A DNA stretch of 64,000 bases from Thermodesulfobacteriota bacterium. GTDB taxonomy: Bacteria > Desulfobacterota_D > UBA1144 > Nemesobacterales > UBA2774. Every line of letters starts with the position of its first letter. Within the stretch, counting starts at the first letter, position 1. Shown piece by piece: positions 1 through 8,764 of the stretch. Where the stretch lies: assembly GCA_040754335.1 (NCBI GenBank), contig JBFMCV010000001.1, positions 496,001 through 560,000 on the forward strand. Reading direction: 5' to 3'. Below the pieces are notes generated by a model. That model saw only the letters and a list, made by a program, of their open reading frames with translations, was not told where the DNA came from and ran no database searches. A program made the position numbers and the translations under genes.

Positions 1-374
1 ACAGGGACTATGGGGTTTATCTTGTCGGGGTTGCCTCCGAGCCTGTTGACTACAGTCCTCATGGCCGCGAGGTCTACGACGCACGGGACGCCCGTGAAGT
101 CCTGGAGTATCACGCGGGCAGGACAGTAGGGTATCTCGTCCGCGTTAAGTCCCTCGGGGCTCCATCCGGCGAGGGCCCGTACGTGGTTGTCGTTTATCAC
201 GCTCCCGTCGTAATTCCTGACGACGTTTTCAAGAAGAATCTTTATCGATACCGGCAGGCGGGAAATATCCTTCCCGAGTGACTTTTCTATGGATTTTAAA
301 GAATAATAATCGACTTCGCCCGCGCTCGTTTTAAGCGTAGAAAGGGCTTTCAGCTTATTGTTGATCTCGCTCAT
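1..374 (-). CDS. acnA: Aconitate hydratase (AcnA/IRP type), N-terminal part; gene runs off the left edge
   Basis: The first 124 codons are present. They read as the start of a monomeric iron-sulfur aconitase, which interconverts citrate and isocitrate in the TCA cycle. Near residues 93-110 is the family hallmark PARVILQDFTGVPCVVDLAA, preceded by LPVSIKILLENVVRNYDG (about 45-62), both typical of AcnA/IRP1 proteins rather than AcnB. The ATG at 374 has an AAGGAG ribosome site about seven bases upstream. The cluster-ligating cysteines lie outside the window. Citrate synthase, the preceding TCA enzyme, is also in this window but 47 kb away. Confidence 0.93.
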   Translation of the reverse strand, partial: MSEINNKLKALSTLKTSAGEVDYYSLKSIEKSLGKDISRLPVSIKILLENVVRNYDGSVINDNHVRALAGWSPEGLNADEIPYCPARVILQDFTGVPCVVDLAAMRTVVNRLGGNPDKINPIVP

Positions 375-419
375 TCTATTCTCCTTAGCTTGCTGGTTAA
401 GCGGAAGGTTTACCCTAAC

Positions 420-447
420 ATTCTACAGTTGAATCGGTACAAATCAA
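420..447 (-). promoter_or_regulatory. Candidate sigma70 promoter for aconitase
   Basis: Reading the minus strand, TTGATT (447-442) and TAGAAT (425-420) are separated by 16 bases and lie about 46 bases upstream of the aconitase start. Both hexamers are close to consensus. The gene is therefore probably transcribed separately from the fab operon that ends at 599. A short inverted repeat GAATCC-TCGC-GGATTC lies just upstream at about 464-479. The rest of 375-598 shows no gene. Confidence 0.5.
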
Positions 448-598
448 GCGTAAGCGGACCTTGAATCCTCGCGGATTCATGCGAAGCGGCGCTGCCGCCG
501 GCGCGGGGTTTTATTGAATGATGCCTATGGTGTTATAAACGGAGTCCGCGGGGAGAATATTCATCGACGGCGCAGTGTCCGGGGCGTTCGCTTAGGCG

Positions 599-1831
599 TC
601 AGCCGACCTTTCTGAATATGAGCGAGGCGTTTGTACCCCCGAAGCCGAACGAGTTGCTGAGCGCCGTTTTTATCTCGGCTTTCCTCGCCTCGTTGGGCAC
701 GTAGTCGAGGTCGCATTCGGGGTCGGGGAATTCGTAGTTTATCGTCGGCGGGAGTATGCCCTGATCGAGCGCGAGCACCGTGAAAGCGGCTTCGACCGCG
801 CCTGCCGCGCCCAGCAGGTGTCCCGTCATCGACTTGGTCGAGCTCACGGGAATCTTGTAAGCTCTCCGGCCGAAGACCTGCTTTATGGCGTTCGTTTCGT
901 TCGAGTCGTTGAGCGGAGTCGATGTCCCGTGCGCGTTTATGTACTCGATTTCGTCCGGGTTCACTCCACCGTCCTTGAGCGCCGCGAGCATGCACCTTTC
1001 GGGCCCGTCGAGCGACGGCGCAGTTATGTGGCTCGCGTCGCTGCTCATGCCGTAGCCGACTATCTCGGCGTAGATTTTTGCGCCCCTTTTCTTGGCGAAT
1101 TCCAGCTCCTCCAGTATCAGCATCCCCGAGCCTTCGCCGATTATGAAGCCGTCCCTCTCCTTGTCGAACGGCCGGGAGGCGCGCTCAGGCGCGTCGTTCC
1201 GCGTGGACAGCGCGCGCATTGCGTTAAACCCCGCGAACGTGAGCGGGATGCAGGGGGCTTCCGTGCCGCCCGCGAACATGACGTCCGCCTCGCCGTTCCT
1301 TATCGCCATGGCCGCGTAGCCTATCGCGTGGGCGCTCGCGGCGCATGCGGTCGTAGTGCAGCAGTTGGGGCCCTTGGCGTTGAAGAATATGGATACGTAC
1401 CCGGCGGCCATGTTGTTGATGATATTGGTGATGAAAAACGGGGAGAGGCGTCCCGGGCCTTTTTCGGCCATCGTGAGCACTGTGTTGACGTATGTCTCCA
1501 TTCCCCCGATCCCGGAGCCGATAATGGTGCCCGCGCGTGGAGAGAGCTCATCCGTGATCTCGAGCCCCGCGTCCTCGATCGCGAGCTTCGCGGACGCGAC
1601 GGCATACTGGATGAACGCGTCCGTCTTGCGCGCTTCTTTCGGGTTCATGAAGAGCTCCGGGTCGAACCCGTGTATCTCTGCCGCGATCTGCGTCTTGTGC
1701 TCGGACGGGTCGAATTTCGAAATCCTTCTTACGCCCGGCCGCCCGGCGCACACAGCGTCCCAGGTCTCCTTATTCCCGATTCCGAGAGGTGTTACGAGCC
1801 CTACGCCCGTAACCGCTACCCTTCTTTTCAT
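599..1831 (-). CDS. fabF: 3-oxoacyl-ACP synthase II (beta-ketoacyl-ACP synthase)
   Basis: 410 residues, the usual FabF length. It condenses malonyl-ACP with acyl-ACP in fatty-acid elongation in the cytoplasm. The active-site cysteine is C163 in TTACAASAHA; the two histidines are H301 (NAHGTST) and H338 (TGHLLGAAG) with K333, all at the spacing of E. coli FabF. The glycine-rich FGFGGTNASL C-terminal motif is intact. Its ATG overlaps the acpP stop by one base (TAATG), indicating translational coupling. It is the last gene of the yceD-rpmF-fabDG-acpP-fabF operon. Confidence 0.97.
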   Translation of the reverse strand: MKRRVAVTGVGLVTPLGIGNKETWDAVCAGRPGVRRISKFDPSEHKTQIAAEIHGFDPELFMNPKEARKTDAFIQYAVASAKLAIEDAGLEITDELSPRAGTIIGSGIGGMETYVNTVLTMAEKGPGRLSPFFITNIINNMAAGYVSIFFNAKGPNCCTTTACAASAHAIGYAAMAIRNGEADVMFAGGTEAPCIPLTFAGFNAMRALSTRNDAPERASRPFDKERDGFIIGEGSGMLILEELEFAKKRGAKIYAEIVGYGMSSDASHITAPSLDGPERCMLAALKDGGVNPDEIEYINAHGTSTPLNDSNETNAIKQVFGRRAYKIPVSSTKSMTGHLLGAAGAVEAAFTVLALDQGILPPTINYEFPDPECDLDYVPNEARKAEIKTALSNSFGFGGTNASLIFRKVG

Positions 1832-2076
1832 TACTTTTTACGCTCCAGTATGAAGTTTACCGCATCCTGAACCGTTATGATGGACTCCGCGTCCTCGTCG
1901 GATATCTCGAGACCGAACTCGTCTTCCATCGACATGATAAGCTCTACCAGATCGAGGGAGTCTGCTCCCAGGTCTTCGATGAACGAAGATTCGGGTGTGA
2001 TCTCGTCCTCGGTCTTACCCAGCTGACCCGCCACCATCTCCTTCACTTTCGCGAGTATTTCCTTGTCCTGAGCCAT
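1831..2076 (-). CDS. acpP: Acyl carrier protein
   Basis: 81-residue acidic protein carrying growing acyl chains on a 4'-phosphopantetheine arm. The attachment serine is S40 in the [11 protein letters not shown] motif. Helix-forming acidic residues surround it ([14 protein letters not shown]), as in type II fatty-acid ACPs. A very strong AAAGGAGG ribosome site sits about eight bases before the ATG, fitting the high demand for this protein. It lies 20 bases after fabG and overlaps fabF by one base. Confidence 0.97.
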   Translation of the reverse strand: MAQDKEILAKVKEMVAGQLGKTEDEITPESSFIEDLGADSLDLVELIMSMEDEFGLEISDEDAESIITVQDAVNFILERKK

Positions 2077-2096
2077 TTTAAATACCTCCTTTGATA

Positions 2097-2843
2097 TTAA
2101 GTATAAATTCCGCCGTTTACCCTTATTACTTCACCTGTGATATAGGAAGCCTCTTCAGAAGCGAGGAACGCTACAACGCCGGCGATGTCTTCGGGCGATC
2201 CGTACCTGCCCATAGGTATCTTCTCTATGTACTGTTTCTTTATATCTTCCGGGAGATTGTTGTTGATGTCCGTCTCTATGAAACCGGGGCTTATGGCGTT
2301 TACCGTCACGGCCCGGGGCGCCATCTCCCTCGCGGCCGCCTTCGTAAAACCTATTATGCCCGCCTTCGAGGCTGCGTAGTTCGTCTGGCCGGCGTTCCCC
2401 ATCTCTCCCACGACCGATGTTAAATTTATTATCCTCCCCCACCTCTGCTTCATCATCGTGCGCGCGACGGCCTTGGTGCAGTTAAACACCCCGTCGAGGT
2501 TGATGGAGATCACCTTGTCCCAATCTTCTTTGTCCATCCTCACCAAAAGCGTGTCCTGGACGACACCCGCGTTATTTATGAGTATGTGTATCGCGCCATG
2601 CTCCTCGATAATTTCTTCGATCTTCTTCTGTACTGTATCGTAATCGGAAACGTCGAACCCCGATAGGGCGCCCTTCCCTCCCGCTTTCTCTATCTCGGCG
2701 ACCACGTCCTTAGCCGCTGGTTCGTTTTGAGCAAAATTAACGACCACGAACGCTCCTTCTGCCGCGAGCCTTATCGCCACGGCCCTTCCGATCCCTCTCG
2801 AACCCCCTGTCACGAGCGCTACCTTTTTACCTGATTCAGCCAT
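2097..2843 (-). CDS. fabG: 3-oxoacyl-ACP reductase
   Basis: 248-residue short-chain dehydrogenase that reduces 3-oxoacyl-ACP with NADPH. The cofactor loop TGGSRGIG is at 12-19, NNAG at 90-93, and the catalytic triad is S143, Y156 and K160 (YAASK). The C-terminus with GEVIRVNGG is typical of FabG. Its start overlaps the fabD stop region by eight bases, so the two are probably translationally coupled. It contrasts with the second SDR of the window (40453-41187), whose active site is altered. Confidence 0.96.
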   Translation of the reverse strand: MAESGKKVALVTGGSRGIGRAVAIRLAAEGAFVVVNFAQNEPAAKDVVAEIEKAGGKGALSGFDVSDYDTVQKKIEEIIEEHGAIHILINNAGVVQDTLLVRMDKEDWDKVISINLDGVFNCTKAVARTMMKQRWGRIINLTSVVGEMGNAGQTNYAASKAGIIGFTKAAAREMAPRAVTVNAISPGFIETDINNNLPEDIKKQYIEKIPMGRYGSPEDIAGVVAFLASEEASYITGEVIRVNGGIYT

Positions 2844-3762
2844 TTTTGAGTGACTCCAGTTGTGACTTGTTTTCGAGATTGCCTACCTCGACATTGGGGA
2901 GCGTCCTCTTTATAAGGCCCGCGAGCACGTTCTTGGGGCCTATTTCGATGAACCTCCCGACCCCCGCTCTCCCGAGGGTCTCGACCGATTCGTACCATCT
3001 GACCGGACTCGTGACCTGCCGTACGAGCAATTCCCTCGTCCTCGACGAATCACTGTTTAAAGCTGCGTCGCAGTTAGTCACGATCGGCACGCTCATCTCC
3101 CCGAATTCGATCCCCTCCAATACCTCAGCAAGCCTCTCGGCCGCGGGCTTCATGAGTATGCAGTGGAAGGGAGCGCTCACGTCGAGCGGGACCACGCGCT
3201 TTGCTCCTTTCAGCTTCGCCTGCTCCGAGGCCTGAATGACCGCGTCCCTGCTCCCGGAGATCACTGTCTGGCCGGGCGCGTTCAGGTTAGCCGGGCTCGC
3301 GACCCGCGAATCGCCGGACACCATATTGCATATATCCTCGACGGCTCCGATCTCGAGTCCGAGGACGGCCGACATGGCGCCTTCGCCCACCGGTACAGCT
3401 TCCTGCATGAACTCCCCCCTTTTTCTTACCACAAAAACGGCATCTTTGAAAGCCATCGAGCCGTTCGCAACGAGCGCCGAATACTCCCCCAGGCTGTGGC
3501 CGGCCACGAAATCGGGCCTGAGACCTGACTCCGACTCCAGCACCCTGAGCGCCGCAGTAGAGGCGGTCAGGATCGCGGGCTGCGCGTTGGCCGTGAGAGA
3601 CAGCTCGCCCGCATCTCCTTCGAAGCAAAGCCCCGCCATGTCGAAGCCGAGCACGTCGCTCGCCTCTTCGAAGGCCTTTCTCGCCGCGCCGAACTCTTCA
3701 TAAAGCTCCTTGCACATCCCCACGTACTGGGAACCCTGGCCTGGGAACACGAAAGCAATCAT
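2836..3762 (-). CDS. fabD: Malonyl-CoA:ACP malonyltransferase
   Basis: 308 residues, normal for FabD. It moves malonyl groups from CoA to ACP. The nucleophile elbow GHSLGEYSA places the serine at S90; the partner histidine is H200 in SAPFH; the oxyanion GQGSQ motif is at 8-12 and the malonate-binding arginine region is VRKRGEFMQ (112-120). The gene is 31 bases downstream of rpmF. plsX and fabH, which often stand between rpmF and fabD, are absent here. Confidence 0.96.
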   Translation of the reverse strand: MIAFVFPGQGSQYVGMCKELYEEFGAARKAFEEASDVLGFDMAGLCFEGDAGELSLTANAQPAILTASTAALRVLESESGLRPDFVAGHSLGEYSALVANGSMAFKDAVFVVRKRGEFMQEAVPVGEGAMSAVLGLEIGAVEDICNMVSGDSRVASPANLNAPGQTVISGSRDAVIQASEQAKLKGAKRVVPLDVSAPFHCILMKPAAERLAEVLEGIEFGEMSVPIVTNCDAALNSDSSRTRELLVRQVTSPVRWYESVETLGRAGVGRFIEIGPKNVLAGLIKRTLPNVEVGNLENKSQLESLKNG

Positions 3763-3793
3763 CTGTTAGATCCTTAAGCGAACGGGGAAAGCC

Positions 3794-3985
3794 TTATGAA
3801 ACCTCTTCCTGCTTTTCCTTTATGTATGTCTTTCCCTTGTAGAACCCGCAGCCGGGGCACGCCCTGTGTGGGGGCTTGTGCTCCCCGCAGTTCTGGCAGA
3901 CGGAAAGTCCGGGATTCGCAACCTTATAGTGGGTTCTGTTTTTCCTGGACCTTGACCTGGAATGTTTTCTTTTCGGAAGTCCCAT
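3794..3985 (-). CDS. rpmF: 50S ribosomal protein L32
   Basis: 63-residue basic protein of the large ribosomal subunit. It has the family N-terminus (M-x-x-PKRKHSRSR) and a zinc ribbon with C30-x2-C33 and C43-x2-C46, so it is the zinc-binding (C+) form of L32. The ribosome site AAGGGAG precedes the ATG. It sits between yceD and fabD, linking ribosome and lipid synthesis in one transcript as in many bacteria. Confidence 0.96.
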   Translation of the reverse strand: MGLPKRKHSRSRSRKNRTHYKVANPGLSVCQNCGEHKPPHRACPGCGFYKGKTYIKEKQEEVS

Positions 3986-4015
3986 TTTTCATTCTCCCTT
4001 TGTCTTCTTCATAAT

Positions 4016-4528
4016 TTATATCTTCAGTTTTTTGAGCGCCGCGAACCTGGGGTCCTCCCAATCCTTTTCGCAATCGCACGTCTCTTTGTTCAGATTCGTC
4101 CCGCATCTAGGGCAGAGGCCCTTGCAGTCCTCGCTGCAAACCACCTTAACCGGCAGCGAAACGGCTATCAGCCCCCTCAGGTAATCGTCGAGGTCCACTT
4201 CGTCGCCCCTGTATGTCTCATGATCGACGTCATCGACGTCTATCACCTTGTCGGCGGGAGAGAGGAGGAGCCTTATATCGGGTCTTATTTCGAGCCTGAC
4301 CGTCTCCAGGCACCTCGAGCACGGGACCTCTATGGAAAAAGAGAGGTTTCCGAGCACGGTTACTTCCCTGAGCGCCTTCGTTACCACGAGGTCGACGTCA
4401 ATATCCGACGCGAGCCTCATTCCCTCTTCGCCCGACTTCAGCTCGGGTATGTTATCAAGCCATCCGGGACTCATGTGCGTGTGTATGTGGAGTCCCTCGT
4501 CCCTGATGTCCGATAAACTGATCTTCAT
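4016..4528 (-). CDS. yceD: YceD/DUF177 family protein
   Basis: 170 residues. DUF177 proteins sit immediately upstream of rpmF in most bacteria and have been linked to 23S rRNA accumulation in plants and E. coli; the molecular activity is not settled. Visible here are the conserved central acidic segment with a CSRCLE pair (94-99 region) and a C-terminal SEDCKGLCPRCGTNLN segment, suggesting metal binding. It is the first gene of the fab operon, with its own promoter at 4575-4602, and 30 bases separate it from rpmF. Confidence 0.9.
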   Translation of the reverse strand: MKISLSDIRDEGLHIHTHMSPGWLDNIPELKSGEEGMRLASDIDVDLVVTKALREVTVLGNLSFSIEVPCSRCLETVRLEIRPDIRLLLSPADKVIDVDDVDHETYRGDEVDLDDYLRGLIAVSLPVKVVCSEDCKGLCPRCGTNLNKETCDCEKDWEDPRFAALKKLKI

Positions 4529-4574
4529 CGCCCCGACTCTTTGTCAAATATCGATTATGAAATAACGGGTTTAA

Positions 4575-4602
4575 ATAATAATACAAGATGAGAGGTTTGC
4601 AA
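4575..4602 (-). promoter_or_regulatory. Candidate promoter of the yceD-rpmF-fab operon
   Basis: On the minus strand TTGCAA (4602-4597) is followed after 16 bases by TATTAT (4580-4575). The start codon of yceD is about 45 bases downstream of the -10 box. The region is markedly AT-rich compared with its surroundings and separates this operon from the end of dppF at 4627. No FapR- or FadR-like palindrome is evident next to it. Confidence 0.5.
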
Positions 4603-4626
4603 GTAAAAAGGAAATGCGGCGGTATC

Positions 4627-5595
4627 TCAGGCGAGGTGGCAGGAGACGAAGTGTCCCCCTCCGGCGTCCCTGAGCTCGGGGACTACCGTGCTGCACTTTT
4701 CGACAGCAATAGGGCAGCGGGGATGGAAACTGCAGCCTGACGGGGGGTTTATGGGGCTCGGCACGTCGCCCTTGAGCACTGTCATTTTTCTTTGCTTGTC
4801 TGGGTCGGGCACCGGGACCGATGAAATCAGTATGCGCGTATACGGGTGGAGGGGGTTCCGGTAGAGCTCTCCGCTCGGGGCGGACTCCACCACCTTCCCC
4901 AGGTACATTACGGCCACCCTGTCGCTTATGTGTCTCACGACGCGGAGGTCGTGGGATATGAAGAGGTAGGTGAGCCTGAATTTCTCCTGGAGCTCCATGA
5001 AGAGGTTTATTATCTGGGCCTGCACCGAGACGTCTAATGCCGATATAGGCTCGTCGCATACGACGAACTCGGGGTTTAGCGCAAGGGCCCTCGCTATGGC
5101 GATCCTCTGCCTCTGTCCCCCGCTGAATTCGTGGGGATACCGGGAGAGGGCGTCTTCCCGGAGTCCCACTGTCCGCAGCAGCTCGCGCACAATGCCCTTT
5201 CTCTCTGCCGGCGAGGAGATATCGTGTATCACGAGCCCTTCGGAGACTATGCTCTCGACCTTCATTCTCGGGTTGAGCGAGCCGTAGGGGTCCTGGAATA
5301 CGATCTGCATTTTTTTCCTGTACGGGCGCATCCGGGACGGGCCGAGCCCGGTCAGGTTTTTGTCCCTGAAGAATATTTCGCCGCCAGTAGGCTCGAGGAG
5401 CTTTATTATGGTCTTGCCGAGAGTCGTTTTCCCGCAGCCGCTCTCCCCGACGAGACCTACGGTCTCGCCTTCGGATATGGTCAGGTCGACGCCGTCTACG
5501 GCCTTTACGAAATTCGTGATCCTCGAGAGTATCCCTGTTCCTACCGGGAAATATTTTTTGAGACGTTCTATTCTGACGAGCTCTTTAAGCGGCAT
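4627..5595 (-). CDS. dppF: Oligo/dipeptide ABC transporter ATP-binding protein (DppF/OppF type)
   Basis: 322-residue cytoplasmic ATPase of a peptide importer. Walker A is GESGCGKTT (50-58), the ABC signature SGGQRQR is at 158-164 and Walker B FVVCDEP at 177-183. The C-terminal extension with [15 protein letters not shown] (three cysteines) is the oligopeptide/dipeptide transporter C-terminal domain, which in some homologues holds an iron-sulfur cluster. It is last of a five-gene set, seven bases after dppD. The specificity (peptide, nickel or opine) cannot be told from the ATPase. Confidence 0.94.
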   Translation of the reverse strand: MPLKELVRIERLKKYFPVGTGILSRITNFVKAVDGVDLTISEGETVGLVGESGCGKTTLGKTIIKLLEPTGGEIFFRDKNLTGLGPSRMRPYRKKMQIVFQDPYGSLNPRMKVESIVSEGLVIHDISSPAERKGIVRELLRTVGLREDALSRYPHEFSGGQRQRIAIARALALNPEFVVCDEPISALDVSVQAQIINLFMELQEKFRLTYLFISHDLRVVRHISDRVAVMYLGKVVESAPSGELYRNPLHPYTRILISSVPVPDPDKQRKMTVLKGDVPSPINPPSGCSFHPRCPIAVEKCSTVVPELRDAGGGHFVSCHLA

Positions 5596-5602
5596 ACGTG
5601 TC

Positions 5603-6580
5603 CTATATCCTCACATCGTCCGCCCGCCAGCACGCGGACCGGTGCCCGGACGCGTGCTCCGCGAGAGGGGGCTCATCTCTCCTGCATTTATCTATAACGA
5701 GCGGGCACCTGTCCTGGAACCTGCATCCGGGCGGGAAGCTCCCGGGGCTCGGCACGACGCCTGGTATGGCGTCGAGCTTCTCCTTGCTCTCTCTCATGTC
5801 GGGGATGGAGTTTAGGAGCCCGACCGTGTAGGGGTGCTTCGGGTTCTTGAAGAGCTCCCTCGTCACGGCGTGCTCTACCACCTTGCCCGCGTACATCACA
5901 TAAACGGTATCCGCTACCTCGGCGATTATGCCGAGGTCGTGCGTGATGAGCAGCACCGCCATGCCCATCTTTGCCCTGAGCTCGTTTATGAGCTCGAGTA
6001 TGCCCGCCTGTATCGTGACGTCGAGCGCAGTCGTGGGCTCGTCCGCTATCAGCACCTCCGGATTGCAGGCGAGAGCCATGGCTATCATCACCCTCTGCGA
6101 CATCCCGCCTGAAAGCTCGTGGGGGTAGTTCTTTATCCTCTTCTCCGGAGCCGGTATGCCTACCAGCCTGAGAAGCTCTATGACCCTTTCTTTCTCTTCC
6201 TTCTTCGAGATCCTTAGGTGCGTCCTCAGCGCTTCCCCTATCTGGTCGCCTACGGTGAAGACGGGGTTGAGCGAGCTTATGGGCTCCTGGAATATCATGG
6301 ATATCCTGTTCCCGCGGAGCGCCCGCATGTCCCGGTCGCTCGAGTGGAGTATGTCGGCCCCGTCGAAGATAATCTCGCCCCCTTCTATCCTGCCCGGGGG
6401 CTCCGGGATGAGGCGCATTACGGAGAGCGCGGTAACGGTCTTCCCGCACCCGCTCTCGCCTACGACCCCCACTATCTTGCCCTGGGGTATGGAAAGAGAA
6501 ACGCCGCTTACGACCTCTACCCTCCTCCCTTCGGACGAGAACGAAACAGTCAGGTCTTTTATCTCGAGCGCCGTTTCCAT
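5603..6580 (-). CDS. dppD: Oligo/dipeptide ABC transporter ATP-binding protein (DppD/OppD type)
   Basis: 325 residues. Walker A GESGCGKT is at 41-48, the signature LSGGMSQR at about 156-163 (the M variant is usual for OppD) and Walker B VLIADEP at 176-182. The C-terminal [15 protein letters not shown] motif again marks the peptide-transporter subfamily. It pairs with DppF to form the heterodimeric motor driving the DppB/DppC channel. It lies 34 bases after dppC and seven before dppF. Confidence 0.94.
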   Translation of the reverse strand: METALEIKDLTVSFSSEGRRVEVVSGVSLSIPQGKIVGVVGESGCGKTVTALSVMRLIPEPPGRIEGGEIIFDGADILHSSDRDMRALRGNRISMIFQEPISSLNPVFTVGDQIGEALRTHLRISKKEEKERVIELLRLVGIPAPEKRIKNYPHELSGGMSQRVMIAMALACNPEVLIADEPTTALDVTIQAGILELINELRAKMGMAVLLITHDLGIIAEVADTVYVMYAGKVVEHAVTRELFKNPKHPYTVGLLNSIPDMRESKEKLDAIPGVVPSPGSFPPGCRFQDRCPLVIDKCRRDEPPLAEHASGHRSACWRADDVRI

Positions 6581-6614
6581 TATATATCCTCTCTCCTTCT
6601 CACGCGGCTCACGG

Positions 6615-7619
6615 TCATCCGCCCCCCGTGAACTTGGGGTCTATGGAGTTCCTGAACCCTTCGCCCAGGAGGTTGAACGCCGTCACAGTCAAAAATATAG
6701 CCGCGCCGGGGAATAGGACAAGCCACCAGGCGAAATCGACGTAACGCTGCGACTGCGAAAGCACGTCCCCCCAGCTCGGGTCGGGAGGAGGCACCCCGAA
6801 GCCGAGGAAGCTCAACCCCGACTCTACCAGTATCGCGCCTGCGATCCCGAAAGTCGAGTCGACGAGCACGGGGGCGAGACCGTTGGGGAGCATGTGCTTC
6901 ATCATGACCCTGAAGTCGTTGCCGCCTAACGCGACCGCGGCCTCGACGTATTCGAACTTCCGGAGCTTGAGGAACTCCCCCCTGATGAGGCGCGCGACGC
7001 CGGTCCAGCTCGTAGCGCCTATCACTATCATTATGTTATATATGCTCGGGTCCCTGAAGGCGAGTATCGTCAGTATGAGGAAGAAGACCGGGAACGTCAT
7101 CATCACCTCGAATAGGCGCGATACTATAAAATCTGTCGTCCCTCCGTAATACCCCGCTATGCCGCCGAGTATTATGCCTATCACCGCTGATATACCCACG
7201 GCGATGAACCCTATCGAGAGCGAGATCCTAGCCCCGTATATCATCCGCGCGAGCACGTCCCTGCCCCTGTCGTCCGTGCCGAAGAGGTGCTCGCCCGAGG
7301 GAGGGTTAAGTATCTCGAGCAGGTTGTTCTCGGTGGGGCTGTATCTCACGGGCGGGAATATAGCGAAGTCTCCCGGAGCGAGATTCTTGCCCAACTCCTT
7401 GAAATCGGTCCCGAAGAACTCGGGATAGCGGAAGAGGACAGGGAAATAGTAATTCCCCTCGTATTTGAGGACTATGGGCTTGTTGCCCGCGAGGAAGCTC
7501 TCGAATACCGCTACGAACAGGAGGAGAAGTATCACGACGAGGGCGGAGAAGGCCAGCCTGTCCTTTTTGAATTTCCTCCACACACTCCCCCAGTATCCGA
7601 CGCTCGTTTTCTCCGTCAC
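6615..7619 (-). CDS. dppC: Oligo/dipeptide ABC transporter permease (DppC/OppC type)
   Basis: 334-residue inner-membrane permease. An N-terminal membrane helix (about 22-44) is followed by a periplasmic loop of roughly 90 residues, longer than in E. coli DppC, ending at GTDDRGRDVL, a motif typical of OppC/DppC. The BPD_transp_1 core with five helices follows, and the EAA loop for ATPase contact is at EYVEAAVALGGNDFRVMMKH. The gene overlaps dppB by four bases. Confidence 0.92.
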   Translation of the reverse strand: MTEKTSVGYWGSVWRKFKKDRLAFSALVVILLLLFVAVFESFLAGNKPIVLKYEGNYYFPVLFRYPEFFGTDFKELGKNLAPGDFAIFPPVRYSPTENNLLEILNPPSGEHLFGTDDRGRDVLARMIYGARISLSIGFIAVGISAVIGIILGGIAGYYGGTTDFIVSRLFEVMMTFPVFFLILTILAFRDPSIYNIMIVIGATSWTGVARLIRGEFLKLRKFEYVEAAVALGGNDFRVMMKHMLPNGLAPVLVDSTFGIAGAILVESGLSFLGFGVPPPDPSWGDVLSQSQRYVDFAWWLVLFPGAAIFLTVTAFNLLGEGFRNSIDPKFTGGG

Positions 7620-8617
7620 CTTCTGCCCCCGAAGCTTATCCTGGGGTCTACGAGCACGTAGACTAGGTCCGATATCAGTATCCCTATGAGTGTGAGGAAC
7701 GCCGATATAGTAGCTATAGCCATTATCATCGGGTAATCGCGGGCGAGCACCGACTCGAACCCGAGCTGGCCTATCCCCGGTATTGAGAATATCGTCTCTA
7801 TGATGACGCTCCCGCCTATCATCGCGGGGAGTATTCCGGCGAGTATGGTTATTATAGGTATGAGCGCGTTTCTCAGCGCATGCTTGAGTATGACCTTATG
7901 CCTGGGAAGGCCCTTGGCCGAGGCCGTCCTCACGTAATCTTCCCTGAGCACCTCGAGGAGGCTCCCCTTCTGGAACCTCGAAAGGTAGGCGAGGCTCCCG
8001 TAAGTGAGGCAGAACACGGGAAGGACTATGTGCCAGAGGAAATTGACCGCCTTCTCGGGGAAGGGATAATTCTCCGCACCCGGCGAGAGTATCCCGTAAA
8101 CGGGGAAGACGTTCCAGTACTCCCCCCCGCCGAGAAAGAAAATAAGTATCATCGCCATCCAGAAGCTGGGTATGGAATAGAGGATGAAAAGAAGGAACGT
8201 GCTCGCCCTTTCGCCGGCCGTCCCGTGCCTGACGGCCGCGTAAACCCCTATGGGTATGGCAGTCAGATATATGAGGACTATCGATATAAAGTTGAGCGTG
8301 ATAGTGATGGGGAGACGCTCCGCTATTTTATCTATGACGGGGCGGTGGTCTTTATACGACCGTCCGAAGTCGAGAGTGGCTATCTGCTTTAACCATATCC
8401 AGTATCTTACGTATATGGGCTTGTCGAGTCCGTAGAGCCTCTTCGTCTCCTCGACTATCTCCTTCGTAATAGCCTCCGACTTTATGCCTTCTTCCAGCTG
8501 GAGCTTCCTCTCGACGGGGTTCCCGGGGGCGAGCTGGATAATGAAGAACGTGATTATCGTTATCCCGAGGAGCGTGGGTATGAGCAGTACGAGTCGCTTG
8601 ATTATATAGTCTCTCAT
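7616..8617 (-). CDS. dppB: Oligo/dipeptide ABC transporter permease (DppB/OppB type)
   Basis: 333-residue inner-membrane permease with an N-terminal helix (about 9-31, LVLLIPTLLGITIITFFIIQ), the conserved QLAPGNP motif and an EAA loop EDYVRTASAKGLPRHKVILK. It forms the channel with DppC. A 147-base spacer separates it from the binding-protein gene dppA; such spacers often attenuate transcription so that the binding protein is made in excess, but I see no clear terminator here. Confidence 0.93.
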   Translation of the reverse strand: MRDYIIKRLVLLIPTLLGITIITFFIIQLAPGNPVERKLQLEEGIKSEAITKEIVEETKRLYGLDKPIYVRYWIWLKQIATLDFGRSYKDHRPVIDKIAERLPITITLNFISIVLIYLTAIPIGVYAAVRHGTAGERASTFLLFILYSIPSFWMAMILIFFLGGGEYWNVFPVYGILSPGAENYPFPEKAVNFLWHIVLPVFCLTYGSLAYLSRFQKGSLLEVLREDYVRTASAKGLPRHKVILKHALRNALIPIITILAGILPAMIGGSVIIETIFSIPGIGQLGFESVLARDYPMIMAIATISAFLTLIGILISDLVYVLVDPRISFGGRR

Positions 8618-8764
8618 GTCCGGGCCAATCGGAATTATATGCGGTTATAGGGGAAATATTAAGCGCGGCTATAAAATGCCGTCCTCTATGCCCGCCCGGA
8701 TTAAAATTATACGGGTATACGTCGATAAGTCTCAAGCCGGATTCGCGCGCTGCCGTACTCGACG

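Noticed and set aside
818-1870. Long open frame antisense to fabF and acpP
   Set aside because: It mirrors the codon use of fabF, is rich in arginine and has no family resemblance; a shadow of the GC-rich coding strand.
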